Under the pieces are notes generated by a model that saw only the letters and a program-made list of their open reading frames with translations, was not told the DNA's origin and did not search any database. 64,000 bases of DNA from AC-56 sp963798705 (GTDB lineage: Bacteria; Actinomycetota; Thermoleophilia; Solirubrobacterales; 70-9), in the NCBI GenBank assembly GCA_963798705.1, contig CAWCTW010000005.1, positions 2,418,001 to 2,482,000 on the forward strand, in the 5' to 3' direction. How positions within the stretch are numbered: position 1 is the first letter of the stretch; every line of letters starts with the position of its first letter. Shown piece by piece: positions 25,696 through 35,334 of the stretch. A program made the translations under genes and the position numbers.

Positions 25696-26958
25696 GTGCC
25701 GAAGCTCAGGGACAGGAGGGTCGTGGTCGCGGGCGTGCTCGCCGCGTTCCTGGTGGTGTTCTTCGTCGTCGTCGCGATCGCGCAGGGCATCGGCGAGCCG
25801 AGCGTGCCCTCGGGCGACGTCGCGGTCGTCGAGGACGCACCCGACGGACACATCTCCCAGGACGAGTTCGACACGGCCCTCAAGCAGACCGCCACGGGCC
25901 AGCAGGTCAAGGTCCCGCCTCCGGACGACCCCCAGTACGCCACGCTCCGCGACACCGCGATGTCGAACCTCATCACCTCGCGCTGGGTGGCGGGCGAGGC
26001 CGAGGAGCGCGGCCTGACGATCTCCGACACCGAGATCGACAACTACATCAAGCAGCAGTTCGGCGGTCAGTTCCAGCAGGCCGCCAAGCAGGCCGGGTTC
26101 TCCCAGGCCGAGGCCCGCGACCAGGTGCGGCTCATCCTGCTCGGACAGGAGCTCCAGAAGCAGGTCGTGGGAACGAAGCCGCCGGAGGTCTCCCAGCAGC
26201 AGGTCCAGGACTTCTACGACGCCAACCAGTCCCAGTTCGCCCAGCCCGAGACGCGTGACGTCCGCGAGATCGTCAACAAGGATCAGAAGAAAGTGGAGCA
26301 GGCGAAGGCGATCCTCGAGAAGGACGACTCGCCGGCGAGCTGGAAGAAGGTGGCCGCCAAGTTCTCCTCCGATCAGGCGACGAAGTCCAACGCCGGGCTG
26401 CGGAAGGGCGTCGCCGAGGGGCAGAGCGAGCCCGCCCTCGACAAGGAGGTCTTCGCCGCGCCCACGGGCGAGCTGGTCGGCCCGTTCAAGGGCCAGGCGG
26501 GCTACTACCTGATCGAGGTCGACAAGGTGACACCCGCCTCGGTGACGCCCCTGTCCAAGATCGAGAGCCAGATCAGGCAGCAGCTGGCGCAGGGCTTGCA
26601 GCAGGAGATCGCGAGCAACGCCCAGCGGAGCATCACCGAGAAGTGGGCATCGCGGACCTTCTGCGCGAGCGACTACGTCGTGCAGCAGTGCGAGAACTAC
26701 ACGGCGCCCGCCCAGGCCGCCAAGGGGGCGCCCCCCGTGGTCTCCAGCGGAGCCGTGCAGCCGGGCCAGACGGCGGTCTTCCCCGGTCAGGCGCCCAATG
26801 CCCTGCCGCAGGGACCGCAGTACCCGGCCGCCAAGCAGCCCTCCGTCCTCGGGCCGGGCGGCGCGCCGACGCTGCCCCCGGGCACCGCACCGCCGCCGGG
26901 CACCGCACCGCCCTCCGGGACCGCGCCGCCCTCGGGGACCGCGCCGCCGGGCGGCTGA
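25696..26958 (+). CDS. Membrane-anchored SurA/PrsA-like foldase
   Basis: 420 residues. N-terminal TM anchor (about 9-30, VAGVLAAFLVVFFVVVAIA), a SurA-N-like helical region with SNLITSRWVAGEAEERGLTI, a parvulin-type PPIase region (about 185-285, with VREIVNKDQKKVEQAKAILE, LRKGVAEGQSEPALDKEVF and LVGPFKGQAGYYLIEV), a second helical segment, and a Pro/Gly/Thr-rich tail with tandem GTAPPxG units. Acts outside the membrane, helping exported proteins fold. GTG 25696 is the only start that keeps the anchor intact. Confidence 0.88.
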   Translation: MPKLRDRRVVVAGVLAAFLVVFFVVVAIAQGIGEPSVPSGDVAVVEDAPDGHISQDEFDTALKQTATGQQVKVPPPDDPQYATLRDTAMSNLITSRWVAGEAEERGLTISDTEIDNYIKQQFGGQFQQAAKQAGFSQAEARDQVRLILLGQELQKQVVGTKPPEVSQQQVQDFYDANQSQFAQPETRDVREIVNKDQKKVEQAKAILEKDDSPASWKKVAAKFSSDQATKSNAGLRKGVAEGQSEPALDKEVFAAPTGELVGPFKGQAGYYLIEVDKVTPASVTPLSKIESQIRQQLAQGLQQEIASNAQRSITEKWASRTFCASDYVVQQCENYTAPAQAAKGAPPVVSSGAVQPGQTAVFPGQAPNALPQGPQYPAAKQPSVLGPGGAPTLPPGTAPPPGTAPPSGTAPPSGTAPPGG

Positions 26959-26971
26959 TCCGGGAGCTCGC

Positions 26972-27646
26972 ATGACCGGGGCACCCGGGCGACCCGTCGC
27001 CGAGGACGACATGGCGACCGCGCTGGTGCGCCTGGACGAGATCACGCGGCGGCTGCGGCGCGAGTGCCCCTGGGACCGCGAGCAGGACGAGCGCTCGATC
27101 GTGCCGCACACCGTGGAGGAGGCGTACGAGCTGGCGGACGCGGCGGCCGGCGGCGACGACGCCAAGCTCGTCGACGAGCTTGGCGACGTTCTGTTCCAGG
27201 TGCACTTCCTGGCGTTGCTGCTCGAGGAGCGCGGTGCCGGAAGCCTGGCCGACGTCGCCGCGTCCATGTCGCAGAAGCTGATCCGCCGCCACCCGCACGT
27301 CTTCGGGGAGACGGAGGCGAGCACCGCCGCTGAGGTCCTCACGAACTGGGACCGCATCAAGCGCGACGAGGAGGGCCGCGGCGCCGAGGACCCGTTCGCC
27401 GACGTGCCCGAGAACCTCCCCGCGCTGCTGTACGCCCGCAAGATGCAGCGCCGGGCGGCTTCGGCGGGGATCGCCGGCGACCAGCCGGACGAGCGCCCTG
27501 CCACCGCCGAGGGGCGTGATGCCACCGAGCGCTGGATCGGCGAGACCCTGTTCAGCCTCGTCGACCTCGCGCGCCGCCTGCGCGTCGACCCCGAGCTGGC
27601 CCTGCGAGCGGCAGCCCGGCGGTTCCGCGACGCGGCGGATACATAG
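26972..27646 (+). CDS. mazG: Nucleoside triphosphate pyrophosphohydrolase
   Basis: Hydrolyses NTPs and dNTPs to monophosphates and pyrophosphate, a house-cleaning activity. Seen: the metal-binding signature EEAYELADA followed by DELGDVLFQVHFLALL (ExxE..ExxD pattern), plus the WDREQDERSIVPHTVEEAYE start of the MazG domain. 224 residues fits a MazG with a reduced second domain. The ATG at 26972 lies 13 bases after the foldase stop. mfd-foldase-mazG order is shared with Bacillus, and mazG-eno with mycobacteria. Confidence 0.93.
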   Translation: MTGAPGRPVAEDDMATALVRLDEITRRLRRECPWDREQDERSIVPHTVEEAYELADAAAGGDDAKLVDELGDVLFQVHFLALLLEERGAGSLADVAASMSQKLIRRHPHVFGETEASTAAEVLTNWDRIKRDEEGRGAEDPFADVPENLPALLYARKMQRRAASAGIAGDQPDERPATAEGRDATERWIGETLFSLVDLARRLRVDPELALRAAARRFRDAADT

Positions 27647-27658
27647 ACTTCCGCGGCC

Positions 27659-28936
27659 GTGCCCACGATCGAGCACATCCATGCCCGCCAGATCCTCGAC
27701 TCCCGTGGGAACCCGACCGTCGAGGTGGACGTGTCGCTGGATACCGGCGCCATGGGGCGCGCCGCGGTCCCGTCAGGCGCCTCCACTGGTGAGTTCGAAG
27801 CCACCGAGCTCCGCGACGGTGGCGAGCGGTGGGCCGGCAAGGGCGTCGCGCGGGCCGTCGGCAGCGTCAACGACGAGATCGCGCGTGCGCTGACCGGGGC
27901 ACGGGCCACGGAGCAGGGGGCCATCGACCGCACGCTGATCGACCTCGATGGCACCCCCAACAAGTCCCGGCTCGGCGCGAACGCGATCCTGGGCGTCTCG
28001 CTGGCGGTGGCGAAGGCGGCCGCCGCCGAGGCCGGCGAGCCCCTGTATCTGTTCCTCGGCGGCACGGCCGAGACGACCCTCCCGGTGCCCATGATGAACG
28101 TGCTGAACGGCGGCGCCCACGCCGACAACAAGGTCGACTTCCAGGAGTTCATGGTCGTCCCGGCCGGCGCTCCGACCTTCGCCGACGCGCTGCGGATGGG
28201 CGTCGAGGTGTTCCATGCGCTCAAGGGGACCCTCAAGGCGCGGGGACTGGGGGCGACCGTCGGCGACGAGGGCGGGTTCGCCCCCGACCTGGAGTCGAAC
28301 GAGGCCGCGCTCGAGGTTCTGATGACGGGAATCGAATCCGCGGGGTATGACGCCGGCAAGGACGCCTTCATCGCCCTGGACCCCGCCACGAGCGAGCTGT
28401 ACGAGGGCGGCACCTACGTCCTGGAGCACGAGGGGCGCTCGCTTGAGGCGGGCGAGCTCGCCGATTACTGGGCCGATATCTGCGAGCGCTATCCCGTGGT
28501 GTCCCTGGAGGACGGGATGGACGAGGAGGACTGGGACGGCTGGCGGACGCTCACCGAGCGGCTGGGCACCAAGGTCCAGCTCGTCGGGGACGACCTGTTC
28601 GTGACCAACCCCGAGCGCCTGCGGCGCGGGATCGATCAGGGCGTGTGCAACTCCGTCCTGGTGAAGCTGAATCAGATCGGCACCCTCACCGAGACCCTCG
28701 AGACGATCGCGATCGCCCGGGACGCCGGCTACACGACGGTCATCTCGCACCGCTCGGGCGAGACCGAGGACACGACGATCGCCGATGTCGCGGTGGCCAC
28801 GGGAGCCGGCCAGATCAAGACCGGCGCTCCCTCGCGCTCGGATCGCGTGGCGAAGTACAACCAGCTGCTGCGCATCTCCGAGGAGCTGGGAGAGCGCGCC
28901 ACATATCCGGGGATCGACGCGTTCGCCGGAAGGTAG
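27659..28936 (+). CDS. eno: Enolase
   Basis: Glycolytic enzyme converting 2-phosphoglycerate to phosphoenolpyruvate. 425 residues, full length. Signature residues: ARQILDSRGNPTVEVDV at the N-terminus, GDEGGFAPDL (substrate and Mg site), VSLEDGMDEEDWDGW, the LVGDDLFVTNPERL loop, KLNQIGTLTET with the catalytic Lys, and SHRSGETEDTTIADVAV. GTG 27659 is 12 bases after mazG. Confidence 0.98.
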   Translation: MPTIEHIHARQILDSRGNPTVEVDVSLDTGAMGRAAVPSGASTGEFEATELRDGGERWAGKGVARAVGSVNDEIARALTGARATEQGAIDRTLIDLDGTPNKSRLGANAILGVSLAVAKAAAAEAGEPLYLFLGGTAETTLPVPMMNVLNGGAHADNKVDFQEFMVVPAGAPTFADALRMGVEVFHALKGTLKARGLGATVGDEGGFAPDLESNEAALEVLMTGIESAGYDAGKDAFIALDPATSELYEGGTYVLEHEGRSLEAGELADYWADICERYPVVSLEDGMDEEDWDGWRTLTERLGTKVQLVGDDLFVTNPERLRRGIDQGVCNSVLVKLNQIGTLTETLETIAIARDAGYTTVISHRSGETEDTTIADVAVATGAGQIKTGAPSRSDRVAKYNQLLRISEELGERATYPGIDAFAGR

Positions 28937-28963
28937 AACGCCCGGGCCGCCGAACCATGAAGC

Positions 28964-29293
28964 GTGAGCGCTCGCGCGTACCGCGTATCCCCCCGACGGT
29001 CACGTGGCCGGCGGACTCGAATCCACTGGGATCGGCTGGGCCGCATCGCGCTGGTCCTGGTGTTCTTCGCGATCGTGTTCTCCTACATCAGCCCGGTGAT
29101 GAACTTCGTCGACGCCTGGAGGGGCTCGCACGAGACCGACGCCCAGCTCCAGTCGCTTCAGCGGGAGCACGACCGGCTGACCGCCAGGGCCGAGGCGCTC
29201 AAGAGCCCCAGCACCGCCGTGGAGGAGGCGCGAAAGCAGGGCATGGTCCTGGAGGGCGAGCGCTCCTTCGTCGTCAAGAACCTGCCGCACTGA
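28964..29293 (+). CDS. FtsB/DivIC-like septum formation initiator
   Basis: 109-residue bitopic protein: basic cytoplasmic N-terminus, TM at about 27-46 (IALVLVFFAIVFSYISPV), then a periplasmic coiled coil (QLQSLQREHDRLTARAEAL) and a conserved end (EEARKQGMVLEGERSFVVKN). This is the architecture of FtsB/DivIC, which works with FtsL and FtsQ at the division site. The eno-divIC order is typical of actinobacteria. GTG 28964; an upstream short leader is possible. Confidence 0.88.
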   Translation: MSARAYRVSPRRSRGRRTRIHWDRLGRIALVLVFFAIVFSYISPVMNFVDAWRGSHETDAQLQSLQREHDRLTARAEALKSPSTAVEEARKQGMVLEGERSFVVKNLPH

Positions 29294-29333
29294 GCGCGCG
29301 CGGGTCCCCTCGCGACGCGCCGGGCATCGGCGC

Positions 29334-31706
29334 ATGAGCGCCGCCGCGGCGTTCGTCACTGCTCCGGCGAGCGAGCGAACGCTGGCGGCAGGGGACTACC
29401 TGGTCGGCTTCGTCGAGCTCGCGGCCGTCGCCGGCGCGCTCGCCTTCGGGGCCCACCGGGTCCGAGCGCTGCTGTTGCCCGGCTGGTCGGGCGCTCCCGC
29501 GCGGCTTGCCGAGATCGTCCTCGGCGTCGCGGCCCTGGTCTGGGTCTCCGAGGCCCTGGGGACGCTTGGCGGCTTCGAGCAGTACGCCGTGCTGGGAACG
29601 GCGGTCGCCGTGGGCATCGCGGCGGGGCTGATCGCAACCGGGGTGGGCGCGCGTCACCCCCCCGACGACCACCCGCCCCGGTCGCCCGGCTCCTGGAGCG
29701 TCGCCAAGGTCGTCGCCCTGCTCGCCTGCGCCGCGCTCGCCGCGGGCTGGATGGTCCCCACGCTCGGGACGTTCGCGGCGGGCATGGACCGGGCCGACAG
29801 CCTCTGGTACCACATGCCGCTCGCGGCGAAGTTCGTCCAGACCGGCTACCTGGGCCACATCTACTTCTTCGATCCGATCTTCCTGGCCTCGTTCTACCCG
29901 GCGAACTCCGAGGTCGTCCACGCGGTGCCGATCCTGTTCTTCGACCGCGACATCGTCTCGCCGGTGCTGAACCTGGGCTGGCTGGCGGTGGCCCTGCTGG
30001 CGGCGTACTGCATCGGCCGCCCGTACGGCCTCGGCCCGCAGGCGCTCGTGGGCGCGTCGATCGCCCTGGGCTCCCAGTCGCTCGTGGAGTTCCAGGCGGG
30101 CGAGGCCCTGAACGACATCACGGGCGTGGCGATGGTGCTGGCCGCCGCGGCGATCCTCGTGACCGGCTACGCGGCAACAAGAGCCCCGCGCCCGGGGGCG
30201 CATGACGAGACAGAGCAGCTTGTGCCGACGAGCGAAGCTGGTCGGCACAAGCTGCGGTCTCGACAGGTGCCCCCGGACGCGGGGCCCCCGGGCAAGGAGC
30301 GCCCGGACGGGGGGCCTCCGACCGTCGCCGTCACCGGTCGCGACATCGCGCCAGCCGCGCTCGCCTTTGCCGGCATCGCCGCCGGGTTCGCGGCGGGCGT
30401 CAAGCTGTCCTTCCTGGCCCCGATCGCCGCGCTGACGGCCGGCGTGATCGTCATCGCCCCGCGCCTCAGCCGCCTGCGGGCGACGCTCGCGTTCGGTATC
30501 CCCATGCTCGCCGCCGGCGGGTACTGGTACCTGCGGAACCTGGTCGCCGTCGGCAACCCGATCCCCTACATCGGTTCGATCGGGCCGATCTCCCTGCCGG
30601 CTCCGGTCCGCGACTTCCAGCTTCGCCCCGACTACGCCGTGGTCCACTACTGGAACGACACCGGAGTCTGGGAGCACTGGTTCGCGCCCGGGCTGCACGA
30701 GTCCTTCGGGACTCTGTGGCCGGTGGCGCTCGTCGGCATGCTGGCCACGGCCGTCTACGCGATCTGGCGCGGGGGCGAGCCGATCCTCCGGGCGCTGGGC
30801 GCGTTCGTGATCGTCACCACGGTCGCGTACGTCTTCACGCCGCTCACCGCGGCGGGCGAGCAGGGCGAGCCGATCTCGTTCGTCTGGAACGTGCGCTACC
30901 TGGCGCCCGCCGTGGCGGTGGGCCTCGCGATCCTGCCCTGCCTGCCGGTCGCGCGGGCGACCGCGAGGCGCCGCGTCGCCGTGCTTGCGGCGCTGACGAT
31001 CGTGCTCGCGTTCACGGTTGGGTCGCTCGTCCAGTGGAAGCAGGGCCACACGAAGGGAGCCGTGGCGGCGGGCGCCCTGGTGCTGGCGGTGGGCGCCGCG
31101 ATCGCGTTCGCCCAGTGGCGGGGCTGGCCGGCCGGCGCGGGCCGCCGCTGGATGCAGCCCGTCGCCGCCGTTGGCGCGCTCGCCCTGGTCGCCGCGGCCG
31201 GATACGTGGGGCAGAGGCATTACCTCGAGCACCGTTACGAGGACACGGGCTCGTCCCAGGACCTGGCGGCCGCCCTGCGCTGGGCCCGCGACATCCGCGG
31301 CGCGCGGATCGCCGTTGCCGGGATCCGCGGGGTGTTCACCCAGTATCCCTTCTACGGGACCGATCTCTCCAACGATGTCCAATGGCTCGGCAAGCGCGGC
31401 CCGCATGACGCCTACGGCCGGATCCCCAGCTGCCGCGAGTGGCGCCGCGCGATCGACGAGGGCGGCTACACGCATGTGGTGACGACGTTCGACCCGTACC
31501 TCCCGGGCACGATGCGGAACTCGCCCGAGGGCCGCTGGACCCAGTCGGATCCGAGCGCCCACGTCGTGCTGCGCGACGGCCCGGTTCGGGTGTTCGAGCT
31601 GCGCGGGCCGCTCGACCCGGACGGGTGCGGGGGTCAGAAGCCGCTCAGCGAGGAGCAGCTCCACAGCGTGCCGAACCTCAACTCGACCCTCAAGAGCTCG
31701 GACTAG
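29334..31706 (+). CDS. GT-C-like membrane glycosyltransferase, unknown substrate
   Basis: 790-residue polytopic protein. After about three hydrophobic segments there is an Asp-containing external loop (GMDRADSLWYHMPLAAKFVQ) of the kind found in GT-C enzymes using polyprenyl-phosphate sugars, followed by many more TM segments and a C-terminal soluble domain (about 645-790). Residues about 283-330 are low-complexity and arise from a 103-base palindrome inserted in frame (see repeat at 30183), which falls in a loop between TM segments. Opens the surface-glycan locus, with the next gene a relative. Family assignment rests on topology and the Asp motif. Confidence 0.7.
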   Translation: MSAAAAFVTAPASERTLAAGDYLVGFVELAAVAGALAFGAHRVRALLLPGWSGAPARLAEIVLGVAALVWVSEALGTLGGFEQYAVLGTAVAVGIAAGLIATGVGARHPPDDHPPRSPGSWSVAKVVALLACAALAAGWMVPTLGTFAAGMDRADSLWYHMPLAAKFVQTGYLGHIYFFDPIFLASFYPANSEVVHAVPILFFDRDIVSPVLNLGWLAVALLAAYCIGRPYGLGPQALVGASIALGSQSLVEFQAGEALNDITGVAMVLAAAAILVTGYAATRAPRPGAHDETEQLVPTSEAGRHKLRSRQVPPDAGPPGKERPDGGPPTVAVTGRDIAPAALAFAGIAAGFAAGVKLSFLAPIAALTAGVIVIAPRLSRLRATLAFGIPMLAAGGYWYLRNLVAVGNPIPYIGSIGPISLPAPVRDFQLRPDYAVVHYWNDTGVWEHWFAPGLHESFGTLWPVALVGMLATAVYAIWRGGEPILRALGAFVIVTTVAYVFTPLTAAGEQGEPISFVWNVRYLAPAVAVGLAILPCLPVARATARRRVAVLAALTIVLAFTVGSLVQWKQGHTKGAVAAGALVLAVGAAIAFAQWRGWPAGAGRRWMQPVAAVGALALVAAAGYVGQRHYLEHRYEDTGSSQDLAAALRWARDIRGARIAVAGIRGVFTQYPFYGTDLSNDVQWLGKRGPHDAYGRIPSCREWRRAIDEGGYTHVVTTFDPYLPGTMRNSPEGRWTQSDPSAHVVLRDGPVRVFELRGPLDPDGCGGQKPLSEEQLHSVPNLNSTLKSSD
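30183..30285. repeat. 103-base palindrome inside a coding region (CTTGTGCCGAC family, copy 2)
   Basis: Outer arms 30183-30201 and 30267-30285 match at 17 of 19; GAGAC/GTCTC (30207-30211, 30257-30261) extends the stem; inner arms GCAGCTTGTGCCGAC (30215-30229) and GTCGGCACAAGCTGC (30241-30255) are perfect, with an 11-base loop. It keeps the reading frame of the surrounding membrane-protein gene. Confidence 0.85.
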
Positions 31707-31781
31707 GAGCCGACAGAACCTCCGGTTGCGCGCGCGGAGGGTTGGGGGCGGCGCCTTAAGAAAGGGCAATACGCTCCCGCG

Positions 31782-34278
31782 ATGCTCGGCGTCTACGCCT
31801 CGGCGGCCGCGATCCTCGTGGCCTCGCTCGTGCTCGGGCGGGCCCTTCTCCACGTCGTCGGGCTGAGCGTTCACACGTGGCTTGGCGGTGTCGTGGGTTT
31901 CGCCATGCTGACGGTCGCCTGCCCGCTGCTGATCCGCCTGCCTGGGCGGGGCACGACAGTCGCCATCCTGGTCGGGCTGACCACGATCGCCGCGATGTTC
32001 TACCTGTGGCGCGAGGACCGCGGCGGGCGGCTGCCGGCACGGCGATCGCCCGACGGCCGGCAGTACCGCGACCACTCGGGCCTGCCCGCCCCGGGCGAGG
32101 GGGAGAGGGAGTCGAGCTGGGTGCTCGGGGCGCTGGTGGTGTTGATCGTCGTAGTCGTGGCGTCCCTGCCGTTCGCGTTCAACGAGCGCGACGGCGTGCT
32201 GGGCGAGGGCATCTACACGAACGACCAGGCGGCCCAGCTCTACTGGACCGATTGGCTGCAGCACGGCGTCGGGCCGGAGCCCAATGCGGTGCGATTCGGA
32301 TATCCGACCGGGCCGCAGTCGGTCGCGGCGACGGTCGCGGAGGCCACGAACACGAGCCTCCTTGACTCGTTCAACGGCCTGCTCCTGGCGATCCCTGTGC
32401 TGACCGCGCTCACCGCTCTGGGGGTGATGGGGTCGCTGTCCCCGGCGCGGCGCGTGATCGCCGCCTCGCTGACGGCGATCCCGTATCTGGCGGCGAGCTT
32501 TCTGGCCCAGAGCGCCTTCAAGGAGACGGCGATGGCCCTGCTGGTGCTGGCCTTCGCGGTGACGCTTCGCGACCTGGCGTTCCTGAACCGCAACCCCGAC
32601 TACGGCGGGGGGGCGCATCCCCGCCGGGCGCTGATCGTCGTCCTGGTCCTGCTGGCGGCCTCGAGCCTCTTCGTCTACAGCATCCCGGGGCTCGCGTGGT
32701 TCGCGGTCGCGCTGCCGATCTGGCTCGTCCTCGAGCTCGTCACGGGCGGCCTGCGGATCGACATCGAGGCGGCCCGGGCCGCGATGCGCCGCCACCGGCG
32801 GGCGCTGATCGTCGGCGGTCTGATCGTCCTGGCCGTCGCCGCATTCTCGGCGTCCCAGCTCTCGGGGTTCGTGGACAAGGTGGGGAAGGTCCAGGCGTCG
32901 GCCGGGCGGCTCTCCTCTCCGGTGTTTCCGGGCGAGGCGCTCGGCATCTGGCCAGAGGGCGACTTCCGAATCGTCCGCGGCGACGTCGACGGCGCCTATA
33001 TCGCGGTCGCGCTGGGACTGCTCGCCGCGGTCATCGCCGCCGCCGCCGCGCTGCGCCGCCGCGACTGGGGGCTGATCGCGGTGGGCGCCAGCACGGTGAT
33101 CGTCTACGTGGGAGCCCGCCTGTTCGCCTCGATCTACGTCGAGGCCAAGGCGCTCGCCATCATGTCGCCGCTGGTCGTGATGGCGGTCCTGCTCGCCCTG
33201 TTGGCGCCGAGATGGGCCCCTGACGGATCCACCGAGGCATCTGCCCACGGCTCGGAGCCCGACGACGAGGGTGGTGGCCGCCCCGGCCGGTGGACCATCG
33301 CGCGCTATGCGGCGGGGGGCGTGGTCGCGGCCTGTATCGCCGCCTCGGCGTTCCTGGCGCTCCGGGCGGCGCCGGTGGGCTTCGGGCAGCGCGGCGCCGA
33401 GCTCGAGCACCTCTCCGGGCTGATCCCCGGCGACTCGGTGGTGTTCTTCGGAGTGGACCGCTTCTCCGGTTACTGGCTGCGCGGCACGCTGATGAAGAGT
33501 CCCGGAGGCTACGTTCCGGCGGAGGTCAAGGCGCGCCCCAAGAAGACCTGGCAGCAGGGACTGCCGATGGACTTCGACACCCTCCCGCCCTCGCGTCTGG
33601 ATGAGTTCGACTACGCCATCACGACGCGCGCCGCCTATCAGAGCACGCCGCCACCCAACGTCAAGCCGGTGGCGCACACGGGGTCGTTCACGCTCTGGAA
33701 GCGCATCGGGCCCACCCCGCCCCTGCAGATCATCGACAAGCGGGGAGCGCCGGGGCGCATCCTCGCCTGCCCGGCGGGGCGGAGTCACGGCCTCGCGTCA
33801 CGCGGGGGCTCGGCCACGGAGCTGGATCGACCGGTCGTGCGCCATCCGGACGGCGTGGAGCCCCAGCTGGCATTTCGACGCTCCGGGTACCGCCACCGTT
33901 CGGCTCGGGCTGCCGAGGGGCCGCTGGGACCTGTCGCTCCAGTACGACAGCCAGGTGTCGCTTGTGGTCTCCGCGGGCGGGCACAACTTCACCCTGCCCC
34001 CGTCACTGGACGGCATGTACTTCTCCGAGCAGGGCCAGGCCTCGTACTGGCACGCGGGGACGCTGCGCTCGGAGGGCCGGCTCGCGAAGGTCACGATTGC
34101 CGCCAAGGACCCGAGCGAGCTCCAGCGGCTGGCCGGGGTCCGGCGCCAGGTGTGGCTCGGCTCGATTGCCGCCACCCGGGGCGGGCCGGCGAAGGTGCCT
34201 CTCCCCGAGACCTGCAACCGCTATCTGGACCACTTCGTCGTCCGCACGGGCGGGCAATCGGGTCCGTCCAGCGGCTGA
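31782..34278 (+). pseudogene. Large GT-C-like membrane protein with one frameshift
   Basis: About 832 residues if one indel near 33853 is corrected. The first frame from ATG 31782 carries roughly a dozen TM segments and an external loop with GEGIYTNDQAAQLYWTDWLQ, then a soluble part (PGDSVVFFGVDRFSGYWLRG, RLDEFDYAITTRAAYQS, up to VVRHPDG). The protein continues in another frame as WSPSWHFDAPGTATVRLGLP to the TAG/TGA at 34276-34278 with a beta-rich, carbohydrate-binding-like domain (WDLSLQYDSQVSLVVSAGG). Likely a glycan polymerase or lipid-linked sugar transferase. Single indel: error or recent mutation. Confidence 0.7.
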
Positions 34279-34311
34279 GAGCCTCGCGTCCTCCACTAAC
34301 TTCCGTTGCCG

Positions 34312-35334
34312 ATGCCCGCCGACCAGCCAGTCCAGCTACCGACGGTCCTGCGCAACGACGACGGCCGCCCGGTCGCCAAGCCGCCGCCCGTCCTGTTCGT
34401 GGGAGGGACGGGGCGCAGCGGCACGCACGTGCTCGCCAAGCTCCTCGGCAGGCACTCGAAGATGGCCCTCGTGCCCGTCGAGGTCCGCTTCCACGTGGAG
34501 GCGAGCGGGTTTCCCGGCCTGCTCGACGGCAGCGTGACGAAGGAGCGGTTCCTCAAGCGCCTGCGAGGCTTCTGGTGGCGCGGCTTTCAGACCCGGCGCA
34601 TGCGCGGGCTCTTCCGGTTCGTGCCGGAGCAGCGGTTCGAGCGCGCGGTGGGGACGTTCGAGACGGCGTTCGACGACGATCCCGAGGCCGCGTGCCGCGC
34701 CCTCTTCTACGACCTTCTGGACGTGCGGCGCGAGCGGGCCGGTGGCGAGAGCCTGGTGGAGCAGAGCTGCGACACGGTTGCGCAGGGGGGCACCCTGGCT
34801 CGCCTCTTCGAGGACGCGAAGTTCGTCCACGTGATCCGCGACGGGCGTGACGCGTCGGCGTCGCGCGTCTCGCAGACGCGGGGGATCGTGTACCCGCGCA
34901 CCCGCCGGCAGGGGCTCGAGTGGTGGGAGGAGCGCCTCCGGCGTGTGGACGCCGGTGCGCGCGAGATCCCCCGGGACCGGCTGATCACCGTGAGCCTGGA
35001 CGAGCTGCTGCTCCTGGGCCGCCATCACGGGCTGCGGCCCATCTGCCGCTTCGTCCGCATCTACCCTCAGCCCAAGATGAAGCGGTTCTTCCGCCGCCGG
35101 ATGACCACCGAGCTGGCGCATTCGGAGCGTTGGCGAGCCGGCCTCGGCGATCGCCGAGCTGCGAAGCTGGAGCGCGCCTACGCGGAGATCGTCGAGAGCC
35201 TGGAGGCCGATGGCGTGGCCTGCGCTCCGCTGCTTCGGCGGACCCTGGATCGCTCGCGCGGCATGAGCCCGGAGGAGGGCGAGGTCACCGCTTTCTTGGC
35301 CGGCGACGGGAGCCCGCTGCGGGTGCCGAAGTGA
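34312..35334 (+). CDS. Sulfotransferase-family protein 1
   Basis: Predicted cytoplasmic sulfotransferase using PAPS. The 5'-phosphosulfate loop is FVGGTGRSGTHVLAKLLG at about 25-42 and the 3'-phosphate motif is FVHVIRDGRDASASR near 177-191. 340 residues from ATG 34312 (a TTG two codons earlier is possible). It is the first of three tandem paralogues that share the spacing of these motifs and the RFH..G..LL segment. Stop overlaps the next GTG. The acceptor is probably a glycan or lipid made by the neighbouring transferases. Confidence 0.85.
   Translation: MPADQPVQLPTVLRNDDGRPVAKPPPVLFVGGTGRSGTHVLAKLLGRHSKMALVPVEVRFHVEASGFPGLLDGSVTKERFLKRLRGFWWRGFQTRRMRGLFRFVPEQRFERAVGTFETAFDDDPEAACRALFYDLLDVRRERAGGESLVEQSCDTVAQGGTLARLFEDAKFVHVIRDGRDASASRVSQTRGIVYPRTRRQGLEWWEERLRRVDAGAREIPRDRLITVSLDELLLLGRHHGLRPICRFVRIYPQPKMKRFFRRRMTTELAHSERWRAGLGDRRAAKLERAYAEIVESLEADGVACAPLLRRTLDRSRGMSPEEGEVTAFLAGDGSPLRVPK

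Noticed and set aside
26875..26955. Tandem GC-rich 18-base units, considered as a CRISPR or minisatellite
   Set aside because: They encode regular GTAPPxG repeats at the foldase C-terminus, in frame and without spacers.
29274..33788. 1504-codon minus-strand frame opposite the glycan locus
   Set aside because: Composition (Arg, Gly, Asp, Gln, His) is typical of an antisense shadow; the plus strand holds the GT-C-like membrane proteins.
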